Source of the DNA: Saprospiraceae bacterium UBA2365 | GTDB taxonomy: Bacteria > Bacteroidota > Bacteroidia > Chitinophagales > Saprospiraceae | Assembly (NCBI GenBank): GCA_002344345.1 | Contig: DDTL01000110.1 | Span: 1 to 37,972 of the forward strand | Length of the DNA stretch: 37,972 bases | Direction: 5' to 3' | Part shown: positions 25,610 to 34,701 of the stretch, piece after piece | How the letters are laid out: each line of letters starts with the position of its first letter | Position numbering within the stretch: the stretch's first letter is position 1 | The notes under the pieces: generated by a model | Seen by the model: only the letters and a program-made list of their open reading frames with translations | Told to the model about the DNA's origin: nothing | Database searches by the model: none | Position numbers and translations under genes: made by a program

Positions 25610-26896
25610 ATGAGGATTTGCAAAATATTTATAACGCTGGGATTTTTTTTATATTTAACAGGGCTGACCAGGTTAAATGGCCAGGTAGACCTTATTTTTC
25701 TCTCTAATTATCAGCAAGCCAAAGAATTTGCCATTCAACACCACAAACCATCACTATATTATATCACATCCGATAGCTCTTGTATCGAGTGCAATAAAAT
25801 GGATTCTGTACTTAAATCGCCTGATTTGAGTAAATATCTGTATGAAAACTATATCAATATCAAACTGGATTATCTGAAACCGGATGGACAGTATATTTTC
25901 AAGAAACACAATCTCAGAACGCTGCCTTCATTATTGGTGTTGGACGAAAACCAGGTTCAGATGGCTGTTCTGGAACCAGATATGCAGGCCAATGAAATGT
26001 TGCGATATCTCAGATATATCCGTGACCCAAAAGTCAGGGACGTTTTTTACAGGTATGCATTGGAACAGAAAGATTTACCTGCTGATCAGAAGAAGATGGA
26101 AGCTATTTACAGGAGTTATTCCATGGTATATGGTCCGTTTTCGGATCCCAATGCTGAAAAACTGAGCAATCTGGCTGTTGTACATTTCAGGCTCAAATCC
26201 GGATTGGCGCATGAATATGTGAATAAATATCTCGAATCTCAATTACAGTTGCTGACCATCAAAAACCTTTATTTCATCATGAATTTCATGGATGACTCAC
26301 GGTCTGTGGGATTCAGATTTTTATTGGAAAACAGGAAATCTTTTGATGAAGCCTTTGGAAAAGAAGAGGTTGACAGAAAGGTCAATGCCTTGATAAATAA
26401 GCGATTGTACCAGATTCAACCTGAGCCGGGTTATCAGGAAGCATTTGAATTGATGGGTTTGATATCCAATCTTGAGGTTGAAAAACGTACCTATGATTAT
26501 ATGATCGTTCAAACCTTTAACAAAAAGAAAATCGTAGATTATCTTGAGTTGCAAAGAAAATATATTGCAAAATTTGCCACCAGGGATCACGAGCGAATGA
26601 TCCATATGATCAAGATTTATCTGCAATATATACAGGAAAACTATAATACTCCTTATTACATTGAGGTTGCGAAAACCGCTAAAAGACTTTCTCCGGACAA
26701 CCTGGACTATCATATTGTATTAACCAAACTATATATTAAAAACAAGGACAGGGAAAAAGCAATGGCCGAAGCGATCACCACTTTGAGCCTGGCAAAAAAA
26801 CTTGAGATCACTCTGGATCCGATTCTTGAACTGGTCATTGAAACCCAAAAAATGCCTGTACTGACCATTGATGCTCCGGTTCAGATCCAAAAATAA
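25610..26896 (+). CDS. exported thioredoxin-fold paralogue with CIEC motif
   Basis: The protein is 428 residues, with a signal peptide ending near RLNGQ (1-25), a thioredoxin-like domain (about 27-140) and a helical/TPR tail. The CxxC is present as CIEC (Cys58, Cys61) but lacks the preceding Trp and the Gly-Pro of the classic WCGPC site. That usually means a shifted redox potential or a different role, such as DUF255-like or SoxW-like folds. LRTLPSLLVL supplies the cis-Pro. It is the same strand and architecture as the protein encoded at 24298-25482, pointing to an old duplication with divergence. The substrate is unknown. Confidence 0.8.
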   Translation: MRICKIFITLGFFLYLTGLTRLNGQVDLIFLSNYQQAKEFAIQHHKPSLYYITSDSSCIECNKMDSVLKSPDLSKYLYENYINIKLDYLKPDGQYIFKKHNLRTLPSLLVLDENQVQMAVLEPDMQANEMLRYLRYIRDPKVRDVFYRYALEQKDLPADQKKMEAIYRSYSMVYGPFSDPNAEKLSNLAVVHFRLKSGLAHEYVNKYLESQLQLLTIKNLYFIMNFMDDSRSVGFRFLLENRKSFDEAFGKEEVDRKVNALINKRLYQIQPEPGYQEAFELMGLISNLEVEKRTYDYMIVQTFNKKKIVDYLELQRKYIAKFATRDHERMIHMIKIYLQYIQENYNTPYYIEVAKTAKRLSPDNLDYHIVLTKLYIKNKDREKAMAEAITTLSLAKKLEITLDPILELVIETQKMPVLTIDAPVQIQK

Positions 26897-26994
26897 AATT
26901 CACGCTGAATTTCCTGTTGTTGTTTCCGATCAAATGGCAAATTCCGGAGTTTTACCCGTGCGGAACTTTGCAAAAATCAATAGGGACTTTTTGG

Positions 26995-27765
26995 CTAAAT
27001 GTTAAATTCAATATCCGTTACAACCGGGCAATGATCTGAAAAAGCAGCATTTTTATCATGACTGCATCCGGTAATGAAGGATGACAATGAGTCGGAAACT
27101 GAGCAATAATCTATTCTCCAGCCTTTGTCTTTTTGTCTTGAACCAGCCCTGTAACTCCACCAACTATACGATTTTGTGTCAGGATTCATCTTTCTGAATG
27201 CATCCTGCCAACCTGAATCAAACCAATGGTCCATCCAGGCTCTTTCTTCGGGTCTGTATCCGGATGGATTGTCTTTTCGCTCGGGATTGTGAATGTCCAA
27301 AGCCTGATGCACTATATTGTAGTCACCTAAAACAATGATGCCGGAACGCTCAGTTTTCAGTGGTCTGATCCATTCTTCAAAATATGCCAGAAATTCCATT
27401 TTGAAATCATGACGGTCTTCTCCGCTTGATCCGGATGGAAAGTAACAATTGAGCAAGGTTAAATCTCCGAAATCTGTTCTTAAAACCCGGCCTTCCCGGT
27501 CAAATGCCGGGTTTTGTATGCCACGAATGATGTTCTCAGGCTTTATTTTTGAAAATGTGGCTACACCGCTGTATCCCTTTTTCTCTGCTTCAAACCATGT
27601 AATATGATAACCCAGGTCATTCATTTCCTCTATGTCAGCCTGATCAATGGACGCTTTTACCTCCTGCAGACATAAAACATCTATGTTATTGGAAGCGACC
27701 CATTTCCAAAGTCCTTTCTGAACAGCAGAACGGATCCCATTGACATTGAATGTGACTATTCTCAT
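26995..27765 (-). CDS. xth: exodeoxyribonuclease III / AP endonuclease
   Basis: This is a DNA repair enzyme that cuts at abasic sites and degrades 3' ends, cytoplasmic and Mg-dependent. The 256 residues contain all motifs of the exonuclease III family: NVNGIRSA (Asn7), LCLQEVKA (metal Glu34), NCYFPSGS (Tyr108), LGDYNIVH (Asp148, Asn150), WRIDYC, and the C-terminal SDHCPVV (Asp-His pair 243-244). Its start codon overlaps the stop of a 58-residue membrane protein (ATGA), and hflX lies just upstream, so the three form one operon with likely translational coupling. Confidence 0.93.
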   Translation of the reverse strand: MRIVTFNVNGIRSAVQKGLWKWVASNNIDVLCLQEVKASIDQADIEEMNDLGYHITWFEAEKKGYSGVATFSKIKPENIIRGIQNPAFDREGRVLRTDFGDLTLLNCYFPSGSSGEDRHDFKMEFLAYFEEWIRPLKTERSGIIVLGDYNIVHQALDIHNPERKDNPSGYRPEERAWMDHWFDSGWQDAFRKMNPDTKSYSWWSYRAGSRQKDKGWRIDYCSVSDSLSSFITGCSHDKNAAFSDHCPVVTDIEFNI

Positions 27766-27938
27766 TTCTTTTTTTTGAATGTATGTGTACTGTAAACATA
27801 AAAACCAAACAGGATGACAATTACTATGAAAGGCAGGAAAGATCCGAGGTAATATCCTATCCTGTATCTTATGCCGGTGGTGTCCACCGCGATCGAATCA
27901 CTCACCTGGAGGAAAATCAAAAATAAAATGGCATTCAT
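27762..27938 (-). CDS. 58-residue single-pass membrane protein
   Basis: This small gene runs from ATG 27938 to TGA 27762. It starts MNAILFLIFLQVSDSIAV, has a hydrophobic segment at about 33-48 (FLPFIVIVILFGFYVY) and ends in four lysines. The start lies 10 bases after the hflX stop, and its TGA overlaps the xth ATG by two bases. The compact fit between two genes and the intact membrane segment argue for a real gene. The N-terminal residues 1-18 are also hydrophobic and may be a cleaved or second segment. The function is unknown. Confidence 0.65.
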   Translation of the reverse strand: MNAILFLIFLQVSDSIAVDTTGIRYRIGYYLGSFLPFIVIVILFGFYVYSTHTFKKKK

Positions 27939-27948
27939 ATCTTCTTTT

Positions 27949-29163
27949 TTACCAAGTTTTTACCATATAAGGGTATCTGACTTCATAGGTGTATTCCACC
28001 ATTTCTTTGATGCGGTTTCTTAACAGATCTATGTTTTCTTTTTCCTTTGCAGAAATAAAAACTGATTGGTTATCATAGGTGCTGTCCAGACTGATCTTCA
28101 TCTGATCCAGTATCTCCTTCCTGGTACGGTTATCCAAAAGGTCATCGAAATTTACATCTCTGTACAAATCTACCTTATTGTAAATGAAAAGCAGGGATTT
28201 GTCCTCCACTTTCAATTCTTTGAGCGTGTTCAACACCGTTTTGATCTGATCCTCAAACTGTGGGTGACTGATGTCAATGACATGTAAAAGTATATCGCTT
28301 TCCCTTACTTCATCCAGTGTAGATTTAAAACTTTCAATGAGATGATGGGGCAATTTTCTGATAAATCCCACAGTGTCAGATAATAAAAATGGCATGGTTC
28401 CAATAACCATTTTCCTCACCGTTGTATCCAGCGTCGCAAATAGCTTGTCTTCTGCGAAAACTTCAGACTTTGTGAGCAGATTCATCAAAGTGGATTTTCC
28501 GACATTGGTGTATCCAACCAGGGAAACCCTCACCAATTCACCCCTTTGCTTTCGTTGAGTGGTGTTTTGAGTCTCAATTTTAACTAATTTTTGCTTCAGC
28601 AAGGCGATTTTGTCCCGGACTATCCTTCTGTCCGTTTCAATCTCCTGTTCACCGGGTCCTCTCATCCCGATGCCGCCTCGCTGCCGTTCAAGGTGTGACC
28701 ACAAACCCCTTAATCTCGGGAGTAAATACTGTAATTGAGCCAGTTCAACCTGGGTTTTAGCCTGCGCTGTCTGGGCCCTTTTGGCAAAAATGTCGAGAAT
28801 CAGTGAACTCCTGTCTATGATCTTGACGCCTAATTCTTTTTCGAGCAGATTGGTCTGTTTTCCGGTAAGATCATCATCAAAAATGACCATATCGTATTCC
28901 TGGATTTCCTTGTATTGAATGATCTCCTGTAGCTTACCCTTTCCGATAAAATATTTTGAATCCGGTTGAGGCAATTTTTGCTCAAATACCTTTATCACTT
29001 CGGCTCCGGCGGTTTTTGCCAGAAATGCCAGTTCATCAAGATAGATCCTGACATCTTCCTGGGTCTGTTCTCCGTATGACAATCCTACCAAAACAGCTTT
29101 TTCCAGCTCCACGCTTTCAAGGCCCTGATTTCTTTTTTTCCCAACCTTCCAGTTATCACTCAT
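27949..29163 (-). CDS. hflX: ribosome-associated GTPase HflX
   Basis: HflX is a cytoplasmic GTPase that splits stalled or heat-damaged 70S ribosomes. The 404 residues contain the N-terminal HflX domain (25-200), which includes the conserved GPGEQEIETDRR block, then the G domain: G1 GYTNVGKS (217-224), G3 DTVGFI and G4 NKVD. The C-terminal tail is short. Translation starts at ATG 29163; a perfect -7 box lies about 65 bases upstream. It heads an operon with the 58-residue membrane protein and xth. Confidence 0.94.
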   Translation of the reverse strand: MSDNWKVGKKRNQGLESVELEKAVLVGLSYGEQTQEDVRIYLDELAFLAKTAGAEVIKVFEQKLPQPDSKYFIGKGKLQEIIQYKEIQEYDMVIFDDDLTGKQTNLLEKELGVKIIDRSSLILDIFAKRAQTAQAKTQVELAQLQYLLPRLRGLWSHLERQRGGIGMRGPGEQEIETDRRIVRDKIALLKQKLVKIETQNTTQRKQRGELVRVSLVGYTNVGKSTLMNLLTKSEVFAEDKLFATLDTTVRKMVIGTMPFLLSDTVGFIRKLPHHLIESFKSTLDEVRESDILLHVIDISHPQFEDQIKTVLNTLKELKVEDKSLLFIYNKVDLYRDVNFDDLLDNRTRKEILDQMKISLDSTYDNQSVFISAKEKENIDLLRNRIKEMVEYTYEVRYPYMVKTW

Positions 29164-29229
29164 GCCAGATTTTTACTTTTTATTACAGACAACAGCTATT
29201 CCAGTGAAAAAAATATGCTGATTATGGGG

Positions 29230-29237
29230 CAAATATA
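29230..29237 (-). promoter_or_regulatory. -7 element upstream of hflX
   Basis: On the minus strand this reads TATATTTG, a perfect Bacteroidota -7 box. No good TTTG lies 19-20 bases upstream, so the promoter is only partly supported. Confidence 0.4.
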
Positions 29238-29326
29238 CCCAATTAACTTGAAATGTTAGGCATTGATCTGTTTTCAACTCAGTGTATCTGGGTTTTGATG
29301 CTATGCTGAACCATGCATAAGAGGCT

Positions 29327-30553
29327 TTACCTGTATGGCTTACGTAACCATTGTTCAGGATCCAGTTTGGTTTTGTCTTTCCAGATCTGAAAATGCAATA
29401 CTGCATCTCCGGATGACACCAGACTGCCAACAGACTGACCTGCTTCAACTGATTGACCCTGCGTGACATGTACTTCTGCCAATTTGGAATAAACGGTAAA
29501 ATACTCTCCGTGATTGATGAGTACCATGATATTATTGTCTGAAATTTGCATGACACGGGCAATATTACCAGCGTAAACAGCCTTTACCACTGCACCGGAT
29601 GAACTAGAGATGTCAATTCCATTATTGGAAATGATCACATCTTTCAAACTTGGATGCTTTTGCCTTCCAAATCCAGAAACTATAACACCCTTTTCCACAG
29701 GCCAGGGAAGAAGTCTCTTTTGGTTTGAAAATTTTGTCTTGGCATTGGCTGATTTTGAGTCAGAACCTGCTTTGGGTTCTGTGACTTTAGAGCCTGATCT
29801 TGATCCGGAAAGCTCAGAAAGTATGGTGCGTTCAATTTCCCTGTTTAGGGTCTCACGAATTTTTCGCTGTTTTTCAAGATCATTTCTTAAACTCACCTGA
29901 TCGCTTTCAAGTCTGGCCAGCATCAGATCTTTCTGTGCTTCATCATCTTCCAGTTTTTTAATATTGATAACTTCTTCCTTTAAAAGCTTTTGGAAATCTT
30001 CCTGTTCTTTCTTGATGCGGTTAAGCGTATTTTCAATTTTTTTGTTTTGGGCAGACATGAGTTCCATTTGTTTTTTTAAAAATAACTCAATGGTGCGAAT
30101 GCTCCTCATGCGGTATAGGGATTCAGCCCAGTTTTTGGAAGACAAGAGAAATACCAGCCTGTTTTGTGTCAACATCCTGATATAACTCATCCGAATGAGT
30201 TTATTGTAATTGTGTCTTTTAGAACGCTGCCTGTTCAATAAGTAATCCTGAATGGCTTTTTGGCTGTCAATCAACGCTGCAGAGACTTCAATTGATTTAC
30301 GGATGTTTTCTATGATATTTTTGCGGTTATTGATCTGTTCCTGAACCAGCCTCAGATCCCCGGCAGTAGCTATTTTTTCCCTGTTCTTTTGTTCGATCAA
30401 TTTCGATGTATAGTCGATTCTTTCAATGATCTCCATACGCTCTTTTTCGAGCCTGGATTTGGTTTGTCCCCAAAGGCCCGGATCGGTCGTAACCACCAGG
30501 ATCAACAGGATCAATGGCAGACTAAATCCTGATATATTTTGCCGGGATCTCAA
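29327..30553 (-). CDS. EnvC-like coiled-coil protein with degenerate LytM domain
   Basis: The protein is 408 residues: a signal peptide ending near GLWGQ (1-30), a long coiled coil (about 32-245), a Ser/Lys-rich linker and a C-terminal M23/LytM domain (about 285-405). The metal ligands of active M23 enzymes are mostly missing. The HxGxD motif reads NNGID, the HLS position reads SKL, and the final HxH reads VLH. This matches EnvC/NlpD-type activators, which do not cut peptidoglycan but switch on amidases at division. It overlaps the DUF4292 gene by 32 bases and is third in a TPR-DUF4292-EnvC-like group that is common in Bacteroidota. Confidence 0.85.
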   Translation of the reverse strand: MRSRQNISGFSLPLILLILVVTTDPGLWGQTKSRLEKERMEIIERIDYTSKLIEQKNREKIATAGDLRLVQEQINNRKNIIENIRKSIEVSAALIDSQKAIQDYLLNRQRSKRHNYNKLIRMSYIRMLTQNRLVFLLSSKNWAESLYRMRSIRTIELFLKKQMELMSAQNKKIENTLNRIKKEQEDFQKLLKEEVINIKKLEDDEAQKDLMLARLESDQVSLRNDLEKQRKIRETLNREIERTILSELSGSRSGSKVTEPKAGSDSKSANAKTKFSNQKRLLPWPVEKGVIVSGFGRQKHPSLKDVIISNNGIDISSSSGAVVKAVYAGNIARVMQISDNNIMVLINHGEYFTVYSKLAEVHVTQGQSVEAGQSVGSLVSSGDAVLHFQIWKDKTKLDPEQWLRKPYR

Positions 30554-31286
30554 ATTTCATTGTTTTTTCCTTGTCCAATTCAACGTCTTCCAATTGTAAT
30601 TCAATGGCATATTCAAATTTATCTTTTGTTGGATAGTAATATTTCCTGTTGAAAGGACTAAGTTTTTTCCTTGCCAAATGATTATAATTTTCAAACGCAG
30701 CTTCAACAGATTCGCCTGTCTGAAGACTGTAAATGGCAGAAGTAATTTTTTTGCCATCCAACATAAAAGATGCATTCATTCTCTCTCCCGTTGTCTCTAA
30801 AACAGTTTTTCCATTTTTTAACAATAACTGGTGAGTACTCATACCTTCAGTGAGCTGATTCCCAACAATTATTTGCTGTAATTCATAAAATGTAAATGGA
30901 ATTTTATAAAGTTTTGAGATTGATCCGATAGATTCAGCCATATAATTGCCTTCCATTCTGTTGACCAGGAAAAAGGAATCTTCCGTGATAAACGCCCGGC
31001 CCAATTCGAGCCCCAGCATCCGTATCACAACAAGAATGGCTGAATCCTTTCTGACCCTGATGTCTGCATTGGCTGTCAGACTGGTGTTTTCATAACTGAT
31101 GGTGGCTGAACCTCTGGCATAATACCAATCAAATTCAAGATTTCCTGAACTGATCTCATCCAGTTTTTTCGCAGGTTCAGTGGTGGAAACCAGCGGTACA
31201 GCCAACGATCGTTTCGTGGTGCATGCGCTCATGGTTAAAAGTACCACCAAAACCGTTACAAGAATTACACAATTACCTGTTTTCAT
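30522..31286 (-). CDS. DUF4292 lipoprotein
   Basis: The protein is 254 residues. A lipoprotein signal ends at LTMSAC (Cys22). The rest is beta-rich and matches the layout of DUF4292, a LolA/LolB-like fold found almost only in Bacteroidota and commonly next to EnvC-like genes. It contains the DIRVRKDSAILVVIRMLG segment typical of the family. It probably acts at the outer membrane in lipoprotein or envelope maintenance, which is inferred from fold and neighbours. It starts 5 bases after the TPR gene stop and overlaps the EnvC-like gene, so translation is likely coupled. Confidence 0.8.
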   Translation of the reverse strand: MKTGNCVILVTVLVVLLTMSACTTKRSLAVPLVSTTEPAKKLDEISSGNLEFDWYYARGSATISYENTSLTANADIRVRKDSAILVVIRMLGLELGRAFITEDSFFLVNRMEGNYMAESIGSISKLYKIPFTFYELQQIIVGNQLTEGMSTHQLLLKNGKTVLETTGERMNASFMLDGKKITSAIYSLQTGESVEAAFENYNHLARKKLSPFNRKYYYPTKDKFEYAIELQLEDVELDKEKTMKFEIPAKYIRI

Positions 31287-31291
31287 GCCTG

Positions 31292-32785
31292 CTACTTCAA
31301 CCCGTCAATTAATTTTTGAATTCTTTCCTTGTTTGCACCGGATTGGATGGCTTGCTGCCATTTGTCAATGGCCTCATTTTTACGTCCCTGCAAATTCAGA
31401 ATATGACCGTAAATCTCCAGAAAATATGGATGATCCTTCCTTATTTCCGGGTCTGAATTCAATTCTGAAAATAGTTTTTGAGCAGGATCCTTTTTATGTA
31501 GCTGGATATAAGCATCCACCATCATCAACTTCATGTCAGACCTGATCTGAGCATTATTGACAGGAATTTTTACACCTTCTTCGAGGAATTCAAGGCTGGC
31601 GGCGGGCTGACCAGTGATCAGTTTGGTTTTTCCTGCAAAATAATAGCAAACGGCCTGATTTGGATAGAGTTCAAGGGCTTCCATCACGATTTTTTCCAGT
31701 TCTCTGTATTGACCCGTTAGATCCAATGCCTGCATCAGTTGTTGCCAAACTTCAAAAACACTTTTAATATAAACGAGAGATTGTTTATAATATTTAACCG
31801 AAAAGCCTGGTTGCCTGGCATTGTAGTATATATCTCCGTGCATGGCATTGACTTTCGGGTCACCTGGATACATTTTCTGTAAGATCTCAGCATAATCCAG
31901 CAATACGGAAAAGATCTCAGGGTCTTCCGCTCCTTTTGGAATAAAAGGGATCAGTTGTTTAATTTTATCATCTTTAGAAAGGTTTTCGCTTTCCATCAAA
32001 GAACCGAATGACCTCAGGTATTGAATTTCAGATCTTGACTGGCTGCTTTGTGAAGCAATAAAGATCTGAGCACCAGCATGATGAGGGTCAATTTTCAGAA
32101 TTTTTTGATAGCATTCCAAAGCTTCCTTCATATCATTGTTCGCCTGGTGAACAGTGGCGATTTGCTGCAATACTTCCACATCGTTGCCAAAGTTTTTTTC
32201 AAGTTTTTCCAACTCTTTGCCCAGTTTTTTTTGATCGTTTTCCCTTTGAAAAATCTTTGTTCTGGTCAAGCCCAGTTTTTTGGTATAGCCGGCCATTTTT
32301 TCCAGCCTTTCCAGCACCTTGACTGATTCTTTGTAATCACCCATCCGGTTGTGATTTTTTACCAGTTGGTAAAAATGATCCTCATTGTATTTTCCGTTTG
32401 CAATTTGATACTCCAGCTCAAGGTTATATTTGGGAATATCGTTGGACATCCTATAAAGATCCATGGCAAACTGCCTGTAAACCATGTTTTTAGGTTGAAT
32501 AGCAATGGCTTTTTCAACATAATTGATCGCATTGGGGAAATTATTGGCTGCTTCATAAATGGTAGCTATTTCAAACAGAACGACATCATTGGTTGGATCG
32601 GTTTTCTCTATTTCTGTGAAAGCCTTCAAAGCTTCATCATATTTGTCCAGCAATTTCATTTGCAATGCATCCAAAAAAACTGCCTCCGAACCAAGTTGTT
32701 CTTCAGAAATTCTTTCAGGTATTTGCCCGATAAGTGCCAACATCGGAAATAACAATATCAGGAATATCAAAAATATGTTTCTCAT
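31292..32785 (-). CDS. exported TPR-repeat protein
   Basis: The protein is about 497 residues from the ATG at 32785. The upstream in-frame start at 32851 is rejected because it would overlap the end of pyk and precede the signal peptide by 22 residues. The signal peptide runs MRNIFLIFLILLFPMLALIG. At least eight TPR units follow, for example DKYDEALKAFTEIEKTDP and NNDMKEALECYQKILKID. It is probably a periplasmic or outer-membrane scaffold. It is the first gene of the TPR-DUF4292-EnvC-like group, 52 bases after pyk. Confidence 0.85.
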   Translation of the reverse strand: MRNIFLIFLILLFPMLALIGQIPERISEEQLGSEAVFLDALQMKLLDKYDEALKAFTEIEKTDPTNDVVLFEIATIYEAANNFPNAINYVEKAIAIQPKNMVYRQFAMDLYRMSNDIPKYNLELEYQIANGKYNEDHFYQLVKNHNRMGDYKESVKVLERLEKMAGYTKKLGLTRTKIFQRENDQKKLGKELEKLEKNFGNDVEVLQQIATVHQANNDMKEALECYQKILKIDPHHAGAQIFIASQSSQSRSEIQYLRSFGSLMESENLSKDDKIKQLIPFIPKGAEDPEIFSVLLDYAEILQKMYPGDPKVNAMHGDIYYNARQPGFSVKYYKQSLVYIKSVFEVWQQLMQALDLTGQYRELEKIVMEALELYPNQAVCYYFAGKTKLITGQPAASLEFLEEGVKIPVNNAQIRSDMKLMMVDAYIQLHKKDPAQKLFSELNSDPEIRKDHPYFLEIYGHILNLQGRKNEAIDKWQQAIQSGANKERIQKLIDGLK

Positions 32786-32837
32786 AGCTTCTAAATAAAC
32801 AATGAAAATAACAAAATATTTTACAATGAACGAAAAA

Positions 32838-34271
32838 CTATACCCTTGCAACCCTGATCATATTGGTTCGGCCTTTACCGGATAATGGCATGGCGCCGGT
32901 ATGAACCACTATGTCTCCTTCTGAAAGGTATTCCTTGTGTTTTAATATGGTAACCAGATCCTTATGAGTCTGTTCGATTGAGCTCAATTCTGAATAATAA
33001 AATCCGATGACGCCTCTTACAAGGTTGAGCGTCGACAAAACGGATCTGACATTGGAAAATACAAAAATTTTACTTTTCGGACGGAAACTGGATACTTTAA
33101 ATGCGGTATATCCGGATACGGTAACTCCAATAATGGCTCGTGCTTCTACTTCATCAGCTATCCTGGCGGCATTAAAACAAACAATATCATTGATAAATGT
33201 ATTTGATTTGGGTTTTGGCGTCGGACCGGCAGTATTGGATAGTTCGTAGTTTTCTGCTGCATGGATGATCTTTTTCATGTGTTCGACCACGACCAACGGG
33301 TGCAAACCGACTGCCGTTTCACCACTGAGCATTACTGCATCAGATCCCTGCAGTACAGCATTTGCTACGTCCGTTATTTCAGCTCTGGTCGGACTGTTGT
33401 TCGTGATCATCGATTCCATCATCTGTGTGGCGACTATCACTGTTTTGGACTGTTTGATACTCAGATTGATGACTTGCTTCTGTATGGCAGGCAATTCTTC
33501 CATCGGTATTTCAACCCCAAGATCTCCGCGAGCTACCATGATCCCGTCTGAAGCCCGAATGATCGCTTTGATATCCTTTACCGCTTCCGGTTTTTCGATT
33601 TTTGCAATGATCAGGGCATCATGTTTTTTGGCTTTGATCACTTTTCGAAGCTCATCAATGTTTTTAGCGTTGCGAACAAAGGACAAAGCAATCCAGTTGA
33701 CCGGCTGGGTTAAAATGAACTCCAGATCGGCCAGATCTTTTTCTGTAAGTGCCGGAATGGAAAGTGCAGAATCCGGAAAATTAACGCCTTTTCTGGATTT
33801 TAAAGTGCCGCCAAAAACAACTCTTGCTTCAAGGAATTTTGTCTTGACTTCCTCAACTTCGAGTACGATCTTTCCATCATCGATCAAAATCCTTTCACCT
33901 TGTCTGATGTCTGCAGTTAAGTGCTCATAACTAACATAAAGATCGGTGCCTTTGCTTAATTTTTGTCCGGGATGGATTTTGAAGATAACATCCTGTTTCA
34001 TTTCGATGCCATCGTTTTCCACTTGTCCAACTCTAATTTTAGGTCCTTGTAAATCTGCAAGGATGCCAACTGAAAAATCATGGATCTGATTGAGTTTTGA
34101 AATATGTTCAATCACTTTCAGATGGTCCTGATGCGTTCCATGACTAAAATTCAGCCTGAAAACATCCACGCCTGCATGAATAAGTTCATGGATCATTTCA
34201 TAGGAATTGGATGCTGGTCCGACGGTTGCTATCACTTTGGTGCTGGTATAGGGCTTAATTCTTAGACTCAT
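32838..34271 (-). CDS. pyk: pyruvate kinase
   Basis: Pyruvate kinase catalyses the last step of glycolysis, phosphoenolpyruvate plus ADP to pyruvate plus ATP, in the cytoplasm. The protein is about 477 residues from ATG 34271; the annotated-looking upstream extension (23 residues) has no family counterpart. The signatures are complete: RLNFSHGTH, ALSFVRN, IIAKIEKPEAV (Lys active site), MVARGDLGVEIP and the Thr-containing ATQMMESM followed by PTRAEITDVANAVLQG. The C-terminal regulatory domain is present. A perfect -7 box lies about 110 bases upstream, so it probably has its own promoter. Confidence 0.96.
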   Translation of the reverse strand: MSLRIKPYTSTKVIATVGPASNSYEMIHELIHAGVDVFRLNFSHGTHQDHLKVIEHISKLNQIHDFSVGILADLQGPKIRVGQVENDGIEMKQDVIFKIHPGQKLSKGTDLYVSYEHLTADIRQGERILIDDGKIVLEVEEVKTKFLEARVVFGGTLKSRKGVNFPDSALSIPALTEKDLADLEFILTQPVNWIALSFVRNAKNIDELRKVIKAKKHDALIIAKIEKPEAVKDIKAIIRASDGIMVARGDLGVEIPMEELPAIQKQVINLSIKQSKTVIVATQMMESMITNNSPTRAEITDVANAVLQGSDAVMLSGETAVGLHPLVVVEHMKKIIHAAENYELSNTAGPTPKPKSNTFINDIVCFNAARIADEVEARAIIGVTVSGYTAFKVSSFRPKSKIFVFSNVRSVLSTLNLVRGVIGFYYSELSSIEQTHKDLVTILKHKEYLSEGDIVVHTGAMPLSGKGRTNMIRVARV

Positions 34272-34701
34272 AATTATTTGTTGTATGTTCAGGAATAAGT
34301 ACCTCTTTTTGCGGGTACCTGAAAATGGATGCACAGCCATTGGTTAGAAATCAAACTGCACCAGCTGTTAATCCGCTGCAAATATACAGGGACTTTAGTA
34401 AATCAGGTTTTACCCTTGCAAAAAGCTGAAAGGATTATCAAATATTCATATCAACCTCAAAAAAGAAATGGTCTTGACTTTAATCATTTTACAAACTTTA
34501 AACAAAATAAACATTTGAATACCAATAATATACATTCATTCTGCAACAATTGGCCCAAAATTGAATCTTTTGGGAGTTCATTCATAAAATAACCATTTGA
34601 GTCACCTGGAAATTCCTGCCTGAATGTAACTATCAGTTAAATTTCACCTAAAAGATAAGCGGAATGACTGAATAAATTTTCATTTTCAAGTTCATGTACC
34701 A
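34272..34701. other. intergenic region upstream of pyk
   Basis: About 430 bases between two minus-strand genes. It holds the pyk -7 box at 34379-34386. The rest shows no ORF with a convincing start and no hairpin terminator. Confidence 0.5.
34379..34386 (-). promoter_or_regulatory. -7 element upstream of pyk
   Basis: TATATTTG on the minus strand, a perfect match to TAnnTTTG. The matching -33 TTTG is not at the expected distance. The leader would be about 100 bases. Confidence 0.45.

Noticed and set aside
29173..29562. 129-residue frame beside hflX
   Set aside because: It overlaps the 3' half of the EnvC-like gene in another frame and has no motif of its own.
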